Shown: positions 8,413 through 18,179 of the stretch, one piece after another
Position numbering within the stretch: the stretch's first letter is position 1
Layout of the letters: each line of letters starts with the position of its first letter
Assembly (NCBI GenBank): GCA_034416335.1
Contig: DAOULV010000001.1
Location: 62,001 to 126,000 of the forward strand
From: MGML01 sp034416335
Lineage (GTDB): Bacteria > Chloroflexota > Dehalococcoidia > Dehalococcoidales > UBA2162
Length of the DNA: 64,000 bases
Direction: 5' to 3'
Made by a program: the position numbers and the translations under genes
The notes under the pieces: generated by a model
Seen by the model: only the letters and a program-made list of their open reading frames with translations
Databases searched by the model: none
Told to the model about the DNA's origin: nothing

Positions 8413-10854
8413 TTAAGACTCCTCCCTGCCGGCGGGGTATATCTTGCACAGCAGGTGTTTTATCGGCGAGCCGAGACCGTCCTTGCCCTGGTATCCCATC
8501 GGTATCAGCAAACTGGCATTGGATTTCCAGACTCCGAAAAGCGACGGTTCTTCACCCGGCTCCTCGGGGAACCACCAGCCGTGCGCTATCATTACCATCC
8601 ACTCCGGCACCACCAGCGTCACTTTCGCTTTAAACCGGCTCTTACCCATCCAGTTTTCCACCCAGACCCAATCGCCGTGACTTATACCGTATTGTTTCGC
8701 CGTATCCGGGTGAACCTCTATCGTCGGGTCGGGGTCGATTTCTCTCAGCCACGGTATATTCCTGTGTTCCGCATGGTAGTAGACGGGCGATCTCCTTCCC
8801 GTGGAGAGAATCAGCGGGTACTTTTCAACCATATCCGGCATTGTAACCGGCGTGAACGGCGGCTCCTCATAGTGTGCCACCGGCTCCAGCCCCCAGTCTT
8901 CACGCAGCACGGAGTATATCTCCACCTTGCCGGAGGGAGTCTGGAAACCGGGCTTTTTATCCGGTCGGAGCAGCCCCTTTTCAAAACGCTTGTAGGGATG
9001 GCTGGGATGCCCCTCCGGCGGGAAAGCCCAGCCCTTCTCCTGTAACTCCCTGAACGTCATTCCGGCGGGTTCCACTATCTCGTCGAAAAGCTGGTGTATA
9101 TTATCCCAGCGGAACTCGGGATCGAACCTTTTAGCCAGTTCGAAGTTAATCTCTACATCGGGTTTACATTCATCCACCTTAATGGCCTTGTTAACACTCT
9201 GCAGCGGCACCCACCAGCTTCTCAGGCTGTCTTTTTCGAGGAAACTGGCCGACGGAAGCACGATATCGGCAAACTGAGTGGTGGGGTTCATAAACAGGTC
9301 CACCGCAACCACGAAGTCGAGTTTCTTCAACGCTTCGACCCATTTGAGGGGATCCATCCCGATACCGGCAACCGGATTGCACGCCTGAATCCACATCCCT
9401 TTTATCGGGTACGGATCTTCGGTAAATATCTGTTCCAGGGTAAGGTCAGTCTGAGCGCGCCAGATAAACTTGTTGAGCGGACCGTACCTGTCGGCGCCGA
9501 TTCTTTTCTTGTCGTCTTCCGCCGACTTCAGCTTGATTACACCCTTCGCTCCCGGGAGAGCGTAGGCTACGGCATCGAACGCGTAACGTGAAATTACCTG
9601 ACCGCCGGGAATGTCCAGGTTACCGGTGAGACACCAGAGGTCGGCTATTGCCTGGACTGTCGGGGTAATCGCCGGGGTCATATCTATCGGCACTCCCCAG
9701 TGAATTGCGGCGGGTTTACTCCTGGCGTACAGCCTGGCGGCGTCGATTATATCCGCCTCCGGTATCCAGGTTATTTCCGATACTTTATCCGGCGGATATT
9801 CGTTCACCTGTTCGAGCAGTACATTCCAGACCGTCTCCGCTTTTACCTTCGTACCGTCAGCAAGCGTTACTTCATACTCGCCCTCGAGTGCCGATTTCAC
9901 GCCGGCCGGTTTATACTCTAGCTCGACCGTATCCCATACGGCAGTTGCATTCGCTTTTTCGTCCCAGACCACGAAGTTATCGGCAGAACCGTTCTTCACG
10001 ATGTCGCTTTCCCGCAGCAGTTTTCCGGTGTCTTTCCTGACAAGGTGATGGGCATTCGTCCACTTCTCCACGAACTCCTTATCGTAAAGCTCCTCGTTGA
10101 GAATAACGTTCAGAAATCCCATCGCCAGGGCGCCGTCGGTACCCGGCCTGATTCGCAGCCATTTATCGGCCCGTGAAGCAAACCAGGACAGCCTCGGGTC
10201 GATACAGATAATTTTCGTCCCTTTCTTCATAAGGTCGATAATCCAGTGGCCGAAGACGTTGTCCGGGCATGATGCCGGTATGTTGTATCCCCAGATAACG
10301 ATGCATTCCGGCACCTTGTACCGCGGGTCGTCATACCGCTTCGGGAACCACTGCGCCGCATCCAGTATTGCGTAGTCGCCCTGCATTGTCTCCACACCGG
10401 CAATTCTCGGACTGTAGCAGGCGATTCCACTGAGGGCAAACATCACGTTGGGGCTGCCGTATGCGTAAGCCAGCATGCATATCCAGGCACCTATGTCGCG
10501 CCCTGTCCCCATGGAGAAAATGAAGCTTTCCGGTCCGTATTCGTCCCGGATTTTCTTCATCCTGTCTTCTATAAGGTCGAAGGCTTCGTCCCAGGATATC
10601 TCCTGCCACTTACCTTCGCCGCGTTCCCCCACCCTCTTGAGTGGTTTTCTCAGTCTGTCCGGATGGTAGACGTACTGGGTCATCGCCAGGCACCTCGAGC
10701 ATAACCTCCCCTGGTTCCAGGGATGTTCGGGGTCGCCCTCTATCTTGACCAGTTTCCCGTCTTCTATATACGCCAGCACACCGCACCCGCCGTGACAGCC
10801 GGGACCGGCCGACCATGTAGTGGTGCGCACAATCTCCTGATTCTTCTTCGCCAT
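8413..10854 (-). CDS. Molybdopterin oxidoreductase, large subunit (DMSO reductase superfamily)
   Basis: An 813-residue catalytic subunit for a bis-MGD molybdenum or tungsten cofactor. The N-terminal cluster motif is incomplete: Cys20, Cys24, Cys52 and Cys55 are present, but the first Cys of the usual CxxCxxxC is replaced. A candidate metal ligand is Cys146 in GIACYSP. The C-terminal dinucleotide-binding domain shows the LSTGRRSP and HAEHRNIP segments. No twin-arginine signal is seen, so it is probably cytoplasmic. It forms an operon with the small Fe-S subunit. Possible relatives include pyrogallol-phloroglucinol transhydroxylase and acetylene hydratase; the reaction is not determined. Confidence 0.88.
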   Translation of the reverse strand: MAKKNQEIVRTTTWSAGPGCHGGCGVLAYIEDGKLVKIEGDPEHPWNQGRLCSRCLAMTQYVYHPDRLRKPLKRVGERGEGKWQEISWDEAFDLIEDRMKKIRDEYGPESFIFSMGTGRDIGAWICMLAYAYGSPNVMFALSGIACYSPRIAGVETMQGDYAILDAAQWFPKRYDDPRYKVPECIVIWGYNIPASCPDNVFGHWIIDLMKKGTKIICIDPRLSWFASRADKWLRIRPGTDGALAMGFLNVILNEELYDKEFVEKWTNAHHLVRKDTGKLLRESDIVKNGSADNFVVWDEKANATAVWDTVELEYKPAGVKSALEGEYEVTLADGTKVKAETVWNVLLEQVNEYPPDKVSEITWIPEADIIDAARLYARSKPAAIHWGVPIDMTPAITPTVQAIADLWCLTGNLDIPGGQVISRYAFDAVAYALPGAKGVIKLKSAEDDKKRIGADRYGPLNKFIWRAQTDLTLEQIFTEDPYPIKGMWIQACNPVAGIGMDPLKWVEALKKLDFVVAVDLFMNPTTQFADIVLPSASFLEKDSLRSWWVPLQSVNKAIKVDECKPDVEINFELAKRFDPEFRWDNIHQLFDEIVEPAGMTFRELQEKGWAFPPEGHPSHPYKRFEKGLLRPDKKPGFQTPSGKVEIYSVLREDWGLEPVAHYEEPPFTPVTMPDMVEKYPLILSTGRRSPVYYHAEHRNIPWLREIDPDPTIEVHPDTAKQYGISHGDWVWVENWMGKSRFKAKVTLVVPEWMVMIAHGWWFPEEPGEEPSLFGVWKSNASLLIPMGYQGKDGLGSPIKHLLCKIYPAGREES

Positions 10855-10973
10855 ATCCGGACTCCTTAACAGACTAAACTCGATTATAGCCTCCGAGACC
10901 GTTCCGGCGCAAATGGTGTTATTTTTATGCTATGATATCCGGCACGACGCTACGATAGAAAAAGGAGGTAATA

Positions 10974-11483
10974 ATGTCTCAGAAAGTACTGGTTGCCTAC
11001 GGAACCAGGTATGGTGCGACGGCTGAAATTGCCGAAAAGATAGGCGAAGTTCTACGTGAAGCGGATATTCAGACAGACGTAATCCCTGCTGGAAATGCAG
11101 GCGACCTTTCCGGGTATGGCGCCTTTGTCATCGGCAGCGCGGTTTACGTTGGCAGGTGGACCAATAACGCCGTGAACCTGGTAGAGCAGAACATCGAGGT
11201 TCTGGCCGGACATCCGGTATGGATTTTCTCAAGCGGGCCTACCGGTGAAGGTGATATTAAAGACCTGATGAGCGGCTGGGAATACCCCGGGAAGCTGCGC
11301 CCGGCTTTCGAACGTATCAAACCACGCGATATAACTGTATTTCACGGCACTGCGGATCCCGACAGAATGAGCTTCCTCAATAAAATTGTGCTCAAAATGG
11401 TCAAAGCGCCGACCGGTGATTTCCGCAACTGGGATGTCATAACCGACTGGGCAAATGGCATTATCAGTAGTTTAAAAGATTAA
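10974..11483 (+). CDS. Flavodoxin-domain protein (HemG-like)
   Basis: A 169-residue flavodoxin of the Flavodoxin_5 type. The FMN phosphate loop GTRYGAT is at residues 10-16 and the second loop SAVYVGRW follows the GYGAFVIGS strand. The length and C-terminal NWDVITDWA region match protoporphyrinogen oxidase HemG-like proteins, but in anaerobes such proteins often act as general redox carriers. The start has an ideal AAAGGAGGT site. It stands divergent from the Mo oxidoreductase operon and may serve it as an electron carrier (inference). Confidence 0.85.
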   Translation: MSQKVLVAYGTRYGATAEIAEKIGEVLREADIQTDVIPAGNAGDLSGYGAFVIGSAVYVGRWTNNAVNLVEQNIEVLAGHPVWIFSSGPTGEGDIKDLMSGWEYPGKLRPAFERIKPRDITVFHGTADPDRMSFLNKIVLKMVKAPTGDFRNWDVITDWANGIISSLKD

Positions 11484-11489
11484 AATAAA

Positions 11490-11523
11490 TTTGGTGAGTG
11501 AGTATAATTACTCACTCACCAAA
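11490..11523. terminator. Bidirectional hairpin between convergent genes
   Basis: An inverted repeat of about 15 base pairs around the loop TAAT (arms GGTGAGTGAGTA and its complement) lies between the flavodoxin and AraC-type genes, which converge here. It is flanked by A/T-rich bases and likely ends both transcripts. Confidence 0.75.
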
Positions 11524-11543
11524 TCTGAGGGAAGGATACTCCG

Positions 11544-12449
11544 CTAACCCTTTTTTACTACCGGCTCCCAGAACTGGCAGCGGTAGTCCTCGCTGCTCCT
11601 GTCTCCCGGCAGGTAAACCTCCAGCTCAGGCTTATTATCATGCTCGTATCCGGTGGATGGGAACCACTCGATGAACACCCTGTCTTCAAGGTCATGTATT
11701 GCCCCGGGGAGGACTCCCCTGGAATCGAACACTGCCCAGCTAGCCGCCGGAATCCGGATAAGCTCGTAGCCTTCAGGCAAATCAATCCCGTTACTCTCGA
11801 AACCGATAGCGTAAGAAAATTCCTCCATATTGTCCGAAAGAGTGGTTATTCCCAGGAAATCGGCACCGGTAATCTGTCCCGGTTTGCCTCCGGTCAGTTT
11901 CTGCAAGTATTCATACCTGTTTTCCCGGTTGAACGTCTCCCATACGTCCCACCAGAATTTCTCCCAGGTCTCCGGTGTAATCACCCCATTCATGATTTTA
12001 TCCGGGAGTGTTCTTTCTGTTTTAGCTATAATCTCGAAAGCCGGTTTCTCGATTATTTTATAGTCCATATCGGCACCTCCTGTCAGAGTAATGCGAAAGT
12101 GGATGCGGGGAAAAGCCACGAGCTGCACCCCTGACTCGCGTGCCGCCCGGGGATTAACTCCGTGGAGATTCCGGAATGCCCGGGTAAATGAGTCAGGCGA
12201 ATTATAGCCGTACTTAAGGGCAATATCGATTATCCTGGCGTCGTTCGTCAGTATCTCTCCTGCGGCAAGCGTCAGCCTGCGCCGCCGGATGTATTCCGCC
12301 ATCGACAGCCCGTTCACCGCCAGGAAAATACGCTGCAGATGGTAGGTGGAGCAGCAGGCGATATCCGCCGCTTTCTCGATATCGATGTCAGCAACCAGGT
12401 TGTCCTCGATGTAGTCGATTACCGCATTCATTCTTTCCGGCCATTCCAT
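11544..12449 (-). CDS. AraC-family regulator with GyrI-like effector domain
   Basis: A 301-residue transcription factor. Residues 1-105 form an AraC/XylS double helix-turn-helix, with the second helix pair around LKYGYNSPDSFTRAF. Residues about 128-300 form a GyrI-like small-molecule-binding domain, starting at MDYKIIEKP and ending with a typical YxCQFWEPV segment. Proteins of the Rob/SoxS-GyrI type usually activate efflux or stress genes after binding hydrophobic or cationic compounds. No target gene is obvious; it is monocistronic. A ribosome site GGAGAT precedes ATG 12449. Confidence 0.9.
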   Translation of the reverse strand: MEWPERMNAVIDYIEDNLVADIDIEKAADIACCSTYHLQRIFLAVNGLSMAEYIRRRRLTLAAGEILTNDARIIDIALKYGYNSPDSFTRAFRNLHGVNPRAARESGVQLVAFPRIHFRITLTGGADMDYKIIEKPAFEIIAKTERTLPDKIMNGVITPETWEKFWWDVWETFNRENRYEYLQKLTGGKPGQITGADFLGITTLSDNMEEFSYAIGFESNGIDLPEGYELIRIPAASWAVFDSRGVLPGAIHDLEDRVFIEWFPSTGYEHDNKPELEVYLPGDRSSEDYRCQFWEPVVKKG

Positions 12450-12581
12450 CTCTCCGCATCTCCTTCAGTGCCAATATAACACTGCGCCCGGAACCTGTCC
12501 CGACTTTTTTCACCCGTTTAGGTAGCCATGAATAAGGTAATTGACTCATAAAACTATATATTCTTTAGAGGATAATTCTGC

Positions 12582-13700
12582 CTATACATCCGCAATCCCG
12601 CCGTCCCTGTAATACTCACCCCTGTAAGATTTCTCTATATACGGGTACTGCTTCATCACCTCTTCATCCAGCTCTATACCCAGTCCGGGTGTATCCGGTA
12701 TCGGGAAATACCCGTCAACCTGCTTTGTCGGGTTCTTTACCACTTTTGTGAATTCCTCCGGCGGTACCGCGTATTCGAGCGTGGCGAAATTGGGTATCGC
12801 CGCCGAAAGCTGGATGCTGGCAGCCGTCGCCACCGGACCGTTCGGATTGTGCGGAGCAACCCGTATGTAATACGTCTCAGCGGCAGCGGCGATCCGTCTT
12901 AACTCGGATATACCGCCGCAGTGGCAGACATCGGGCTGGATGATATCGACAAGCTGGTTCTCTATCAGCCGCCGGTAGTCCCACCGGCTGAACAGCCTTT
13001 CACCGGTGGCAAGGTCCGTGCCGGATATGTTACGCCGTACTTCAGCCAGAGCGTCGATGTTATCGGGTGGTACCGGTTCCTCGAAGAACGAGATATTGTA
13101 TTCCTCGACAGCACGTATCTGCTGTATCGCCAGCGAAGGCCACGCCCTGCCGTGATTATCTATCATTATCTCTATGTCCGGTCCCACTGCTTCCCGCAGC
13201 ATTTTGATGGACTCTCTCAAACGTGACGGAACTTCGGCAGGCTCGACTTCCTCTCCCCTGAAAGGCATCCCGCCGGCTTTCATACCCAGGTAACCTTGTT
13301 TCACCAGCGCCACCGCCTGCTCGGGGGCAAAAGCGTGAGTATACGCCTTCACTTTGTCCCTGACGGCACCGCCCAACAGCCTGTATACCGGCAGGTCGTA
13401 CTTCTTTCCGGCAATATCCCACAATGCCTGGTCTATCGCGCTCAACGCCGAGTTCAGCACCACTCCGCCGCGCCAGAAGCCGTGCCGGTACATCACCTGC
13501 CAGTGCTTTTCGATATGGGTGGGATCCTGGTCGATTATCCTGTTGCTGAGTACTTTCACTGCCTCCTCGACAGCCTTCTCCTGTCCCTCCAGGCTGCCCT
13601 CTCCCCAGCCGTGTATACCTTCGTCGGTTACTATCTTGACGAATGTCCAGCTCTGCCGGTTCACTCCTACCTGAAATACTTTGACATCGGTAATCTTCAT
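12582..13700 (-). CDS. Enolase-superfamily dehydratase, D-galactonate dehydratase-like
   Basis: A 372-residue mandelate racemase/muconate lactonizing enzyme family member. Metal ligands Asp181, Glu207 and Glu234 and the catalytic pair His183 and His284 sit within one residue of the positions known for DgoD. This argues for acid-sugar dehydration (galactonate or a related aldonate to the 2-keto-3-deoxy acid). The start at 13700 (MKITDV) has an AGAGAGAAG stretch upstream; the frame is open 31 codons further but that part does not match the family. No sugar transporter or aldolase gene is adjacent. Substrate assignment is inferred. Confidence 0.85.
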   Translation of the reverse strand: MKITDVKVFQVGVNRQSWTFVKIVTDEGIHGWGEGSLEGQEKAVEEAVKVLSNRIIDQDPTHIEKHWQVMYRHGFWRGGVVLNSALSAIDQALWDIAGKKYDLPVYRLLGGAVRDKVKAYTHAFAPEQAVALVKQGYLGMKAGGMPFRGEEVEPAEVPSRLRESIKMLREAVGPDIEIMIDNHGRAWPSLAIQQIRAVEEYNISFFEEPVPPDNIDALAEVRRNISGTDLATGERLFSRWDYRRLIENQLVDIIQPDVCHCGGISELRRIAAAAETYYIRVAPHNPNGPVATAASIQLSAAIPNFATLEYAVPPEEFTKVVKNPTKQVDGYFPIPDTPGLGIELDEEVMKQYPYIEKSYRGEYYRDGGIADV

Positions 13701-13821
13701 CTTCTTCTCTCTTTGCGGTAATTCACGGTCTACGAATTTTACAGCAGTCAGGAATCTCTGTACAAGGGCAGGAGATGAAGTAGATATCACCAAACAAGAT
13801 GCAAACAGAAATAGAAATATA

Positions 13822-13851
13822 TTGTTATTTAGAAAATCTATCTGATATATT
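13822..13851 (+). promoter_or_regulatory. Extended -10 promoter, leaderless start
   Basis: TTGTTA at 13822-13827, 18 bases, then TATATT at 13846-13851 preceded by TGA, an extended -10. Transcription would start within a few bases of ATG 13861, and no ribosome binding site is present, so the mRNA is probably leaderless. Confidence 0.5.
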
Positions 13852-13860
13852 TACTCTACA

Positions 13861-16800
13861 ATGTTATTCCTGTTTTCGGTATGGCAGGTCGTACTAAAAA
13901 GGATTATTTCCAACTGGCGCCTGCTTTCTACCGTGCTGGCAGGAGTTATTGTTGCAGTAGCCATTCTTTCAAGCGCCCCTCTTTACTCAAACGCGATTAA
14001 CGACCTTGGACTCGCACACTCTCTGGAAAGCAGGAGCATCGAACTTCTCGACCTTCAATTTTATGCCCCTAACTATTATGTCAATTATGACGAATACCGG
14101 GACACTTCCGAAATGGTAAACGACAAAATCCCGAAAAACCTCAAGGAAGTAATTCGCCAGGAAGAGACTCTGATACAGTCGCAATCATTCGACTGTTTTT
14201 ATACAGACCGCCCCACACCCGGCGGACCCTACCAGCCAACCGGCTATTTTCAGGTATTTTCAAACCTTGATAAACACGTAAGCATCGCCGACGGCAGACT
14301 CGCCGTGTATTCTCAGCCTCAATCCGGTCAGACGGATATCGACTCGCCTGCCTTTGCTATCGAAGGCATGATAGGCAGTGAAACGGCTGAAATACTCGAT
14401 TTAAAGGTCGGTGACAGGTTCACATTCAGGAGTGGATTTGGTGAAACGGAGAAAAATATCACCGTCGAATTAACAGCCCTGATAGATCCCATAGATCCTG
14501 CTGATGAATTCTGGTTTCTGAATCCGTATGTTTTCACGATACCACTCGTGGATTCCGAAGGTAATTCTGTCCCGCCTACGGCTCCTGTCTTCATACCGGA
14601 AGAGACTCTTTTCAAGGTTGTGCCGCACTTTTTCCCGGAATCCAGGGTTACCTATAACTGGTTCTATTATGTCGATATCGATAAAATTCATTCCGGGAAT
14701 GCCGATGCCGTAAAAAATGATATCCGAAGAATGGAGCGGGAAATCGCGCAGGAACTGCCCCGTTCCGGTCTGCTTACCACCCTTGACGGACTCATATCCG
14801 AATTTTCCGGCAGGCTTATGTTTACCCAGATTCCCCTTTTCCTGATTGTTTTCCAGGTAGCCGCAATTATCATTTTTTACCTCGTTATGGTCTCCAATAT
14901 GCTCGTAGAACGCCAGGCCGGTGAAATATCGATGTACCGAAGCCGCGGCGCCGGAACCCTGCATATCTTTTTAATATACCTGTCCGAAGGTCTGCTGATA
15001 TGCGTAACCGGGACGGTTATCGGTACTGCCCTGGGAGCATTCCTTTTCAGCCTGCTCGGGAAAACAGCTTCTTTCCAGTCGCTGACTGGAGGTGAGATGA
15101 TACCTGTAAGATTCTCCGGCACCGTACTGATACTTATCATCTCCGCGGCGGTACTCTGTTTGCTGGCTCTTATCGTACCGGCAATACGGGCTTCACGGCA
15201 GGGAATCGTTTACGAAAAACAGGCATCATCCAGACCCTCCCGAATTCCTTTCTGGCAACGGTTCTACCTCGATATCATCCTGCTCATAATCGGAGGGGCT
15301 CTGTACTGGGAACTTGAAGAACGAGGGTCATTGGTTAATATGGATATATTTGGTGGTCTCGGCATGGACCCGTTGCTGCTTTTAACTCCTATCCTTCTCC
15401 TGCTGGCTGTTGCCATCATTTTCCTCCGTGTGTTCCCTCTCCTGCTCAGGCTGGCGACCCGGATCGGCAGGTACTACGGGAACGCTCCTCTTGCTCTGGG
15501 CCTGTGGCACATGGCGCGTAATCCCGTCCGCTATGCGCGTCCCATACTTCTCCTGCTGGTTGCAGCCAGTGTCGGTATGTTTTCCTCCGGTTTTATCGGC
15601 TCTCTCGAACAAAGCTATAAAGAACGTAACATTTATATCTCGGGTGGAGACGTGCGACTCGAAGAACTCTATGAACGCCACTCTTCCAAACAGACACTTG
15701 AGGACCGGTACTCGGCAATCGACGGGGTTGAGAATGTGGGGGTAGTCTTCAGGCAGAAATGTACAGCCGGAACGGCTTTTTCCAGTACCCAATTCGATAT
15801 GCTTGCCGTTGATCCCGACAGGACGAAAGATATCGCCTGGTTCAGGAAGGATTTCGATGAAAAAACTTTACCGGAATTGATGGATATACTTGCCGAAGAT
15901 ATGCCGCTGGCAGAAGGCCTGGAAATTCCCGACGAGGCTGAAACCTTGAGTTTGTGGGTGTATTCGAGACCGGATAATCCGGAAATCACAGTATACTCCC
16001 GGATAAAAGACGGCAAGGGACGTTATATGGATGTAAGGCTCGGTACGACCGATCCGGAAACCGGCGGCTGGCAATACATGAAAGCTCCTCTTACCATTGC
16101 AGGATCGTCTGAATACCTTCCTTCGCCTCGCAGGCTGATTTCATTGTATGCCAGGAGTACAACCTTCGGTGCGTCCGATATTATTTTCCAGGAAATGAAT
16201 TTCGATAATCTTCAACTTGAGGGAACGGAACTTGGTGAACCTGTGATAATCGAAGATTTCGAGGACACAGAGGAATGGCAGGTATCACCTGATGAAAAAT
16301 CGGAACTGGCGACCGGTATCGATAACTGGTCGGGTGTAGTCGAAACCGACAGTTATATTGTTCACAATGGTCAAACTTCAGCAAAATTAAGATGGAATGT
16401 ACGTAATACCAGTGTTATCGGGATATATCCTGATCCAGATGACCGGCCTGTATCCGTTCTGGCAAGCCGGTCATTTGTCGATAGTACCGGTATCTCGGAA
16501 AATGATGTTATCCGTATCTCGTTATCAGATTATAATCTATATGTCTCAGTTGCCGAAATAATCGACTACTTCCCGAGCCTTGATCCTGGTTCCGGAGGTT
16601 TCATCGTTGCCAACATTGACCGACTGTTAAGTGCCAGAAACAGGCAAATCGGGATCTCCATCTACCCCAATGAAATATGGCTTGACCTTCCCGAAAATAT
16701 TACTCAGAGAAACGCCGCTCTCGATAATATCCGGGGGACTTCCCTCAGCGCTAAAAATATCTATGATAGAGAAGCCATGATCGCAGATATGAAAGATGAC

Positions 16801-17241
16801 CCGCTGGCAGGAGCCGCATGGAGAGGCGTTCTACTGATTTCTTTGCTGGGGGTTGTTTTGATAAGCTGCCTTGGATTCCTGGTTTATTCATACCTTTCCG
16901 CCCAGTCAAGACAGCTTGACTTCGCCGTTCTCAGGGCTATCGGTTTTTCGCGACGGCAGATATTCGGACTTCTTGCGTTCGAACAACTGGTTATCATTGT
17001 TTTCGGACTGGTACTCGGTACCGTTACCGGTGACAGGTTGGGCACCATCATGATGCCCTTCCTCCAGCTGACAGAACAGGGCTCCAGAGTCCTGCCGCCT
17101 TTCGTGCTTAGCATCGACTGGGGGTTAATCGGTATTACCTACGGTATATTGCTCGCGGCATTTTTGATTACCAGCCTCCTGCTAATCCTTTCGTTCTCCC
17201 GCAGTAAAATCCACGAAACACTGAGGACGGGAGATATTTGA
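13861..17241 (+). CDS. Large FtsX-family ABC permease
   Basis: A 1126-residue membrane protein with two FtsX-type permease halves. It has one N-terminal membrane segment (about 13-35), a large extracytoplasmic region, a first transmembrane bundle (about 325-445), further helices (470-580), a second extracytoplasmic region (590-980) and a C-terminal three-helix bundle (985-1110). The first bundle contains RSRGAG and the last LRAIGFSRRQI, the coupling-helix motif of MacB/LolC-type permeases. It would work with an ATPase to move lipids, lipoproteins or peptides or to signal; no ATPase gene is next to it. The second outer region may hold a carbohydrate-binding-like beta domain (IIEDFED...). Confidence 0.85.
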   Translation: MLFLFSVWQVVLKRIISNWRLLSTVLAGVIVAVAILSSAPLYSNAINDLGLAHSLESRSIELLDLQFYAPNYYVNYDEYRDTSEMVNDKIPKNLKEVIRQEETLIQSQSFDCFYTDRPTPGGPYQPTGYFQVFSNLDKHVSIADGRLAVYSQPQSGQTDIDSPAFAIEGMIGSETAEILDLKVGDRFTFRSGFGETEKNITVELTALIDPIDPADEFWFLNPYVFTIPLVDSEGNSVPPTAPVFIPEETLFKVVPHFFPESRVTYNWFYYVDIDKIHSGNADAVKNDIRRMEREIAQELPRSGLLTTLDGLISEFSGRLMFTQIPLFLIVFQVAAIIIFYLVMVSNMLVERQAGEISMYRSRGAGTLHIFLIYLSEGLLICVTGTVIGTALGAFLFSLLGKTASFQSLTGGEMIPVRFSGTVLILIISAAVLCLLALIVPAIRASRQGIVYEKQASSRPSRIPFWQRFYLDIILLIIGGALYWELEERGSLVNMDIFGGLGMDPLLLLTPILLLLAVAIIFLRVFPLLLRLATRIGRYYGNAPLALGLWHMARNPVRYARPILLLLVAASVGMFSSGFIGSLEQSYKERNIYISGGDVRLEELYERHSSKQTLEDRYSAIDGVENVGVVFRQKCTAGTAFSSTQFDMLAVDPDRTKDIAWFRKDFDEKTLPELMDILAEDMPLAEGLEIPDEAETLSLWVYSRPDNPEITVYSRIKDGKGRYMDVRLGTTDPETGGWQYMKAPLTIAGSSEYLPSPRRLISLYARSTTFGASDIIFQEMNFDNLQLEGTELGEPVIIEDFEDTEEWQVSPDEKSELATGIDNWSGVVETDSYIVHNGQTSAKLRWNVRNTSVIGIYPDPDDRPVSVLASRSFVDSTGISENDVIRISLSDYNLYVSVAEIIDYFPSLDPGSGGFIVANIDRLLSARNRQIGISIYPNEIWLDLPENITQRNAALDNIRGTSLSAKNIYDREAMIADMKDDPLAGAAWRGVLLISLLGVVLISCLGFLVYSYLSAQSRQLDFAVLRAIGFSRRQIFGLLAFEQLVIIVFGLVLGTVTGDRLGTIMMPFLQLTEQGSRVLPPFVLSIDWGLIGITYGILLAAFLITSLLLILSFSRSKIHETLRTGDI

Positions 17242-17345
17242 TACCCTATCTTAATGTCGTTGCATATTACACCTGTACCTCCTGTTGTTTGAAAATCGAG
17301 TGTATAATACTAATGCGTAAATACTAAGGGTTATCAGGTTGTCAT

Positions 17346-17915
17346 ATGATTACTGAATACGCCATGGATATGAGCGAATGGCTTGACTGGCAGAAAGCTT
17401 ACCGCTTCGGCGTCATCCTGATATTCCCGCCTGACCCTCCGGCAGGAGAAGTTAACCGGCTGCGAGAGACTTACGATCCGAGAGCGTTTTCAATCATACC
17501 GGCGCACATCACTCTGACGGTACAGGTGCCGCGCCCGATGGACGACTTTCACCTTGAAGAACTGAAAATGCTTGCCTCCGAATTCAAGGCATTCACCATT
17601 CACTACGGACCGCTGTCTAATTACCTCCCGGCTCCGGGTGTAGTGCTGGCTATAGAACCCAAAGACACTCTGAACAGCCTGGTAACCACCCTGGAAAGTG
17701 CTTCCGTATTCGAAAACGCTGCGCCGCGACCCTACCCGTTCTCTCCACACCTCACGATTTCCGAATTTATTGATGTCGAGGGAACGAATGAATTGATGGT
17801 CGAACTGAAGGGTAAAACACCTGAAGGCAATTTCCTCTGCGACTGCGTGTCATACGCCGTCCCGAACGAGGATTTCCACTTTACCGAGAGAGCCAGGCTG
17901 GACTTAAGCGATTAG
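17346..17915 (+). CDS. 2H phosphoesterase (2'-5' RNA ligase family)
   Basis: A 189-residue protein with the two HxT signatures of the 2H phosphoesterase superfamily, His54 in AHITL and His135 in PHLTI. These enzymes hydrolyse 2',3'-cyclic phosphates or act as RNA ligase/cyclic phosphodiesterase ThpR-like proteins. Length and motif spacing (81 residues) fit. A TATAAT at 17303-17308 lies 37 bases before the ATG. There is no strong ribosome site. It stands alone between the permease and a repeat-rich gap. Confidence 0.85.
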   Translation: MITEYAMDMSEWLDWQKAYRFGVILIFPPDPPAGEVNRLRETYDPRAFSIIPAHITLTVQVPRPMDDFHLEELKMLASEFKAFTIHYGPLSNYLPAPGVVLAIEPKDTLNSLVTTLESASVFENAAPRPYPFSPHLTISEFIDVEGTNELMVELKGKTPEGNFLCDCVSYAVPNEDFHFTERARLDLSD

Positions 17916-17924
17916 GTATTTAAC

Positions 17925-18165
17925 CTCCCTGTCATTGAGAGTTCCGATAAAGTCGGAACGAAGCAATCCGTCTTATCACAGGCACGGATTGCCGCGTCAT
18001 CCGCCTGCAGCGGATTCCTCGCAATGACTTTAAAAATCAAGCTGTCATTTTGAGCGTAGCGAAGAATCTCCCGGCATGTTAGGTCGTCATCCCCGCATTT
18101 TACTTCTGTCATCTCAACATTTTACCTCTGTCATCCCCGCGAAAGCGGGGATCCAGATAACTTTT
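17925..18165. repeat. REP-like inverted-repeat cluster
   Basis: A patchwork of GTCATTG, CGAAGCAATCC, GGATTGCCGCG and CCTCGCAATGAC segments forms an imperfect palindrome. It is followed by GTCATTTTGAGCGTAGCGAAGAATCTC and two GTCATCCCCGC units, the last with a GCGAAAGC hairpin. The same motifs recur at 30793, 46160 and 56930. These are typical of bacterial REP/NEMIS-like dispersed palindromes; no coding content. Confidence 0.7.
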
Positions 18166-18179
18166 GACAGGCAGGATTA

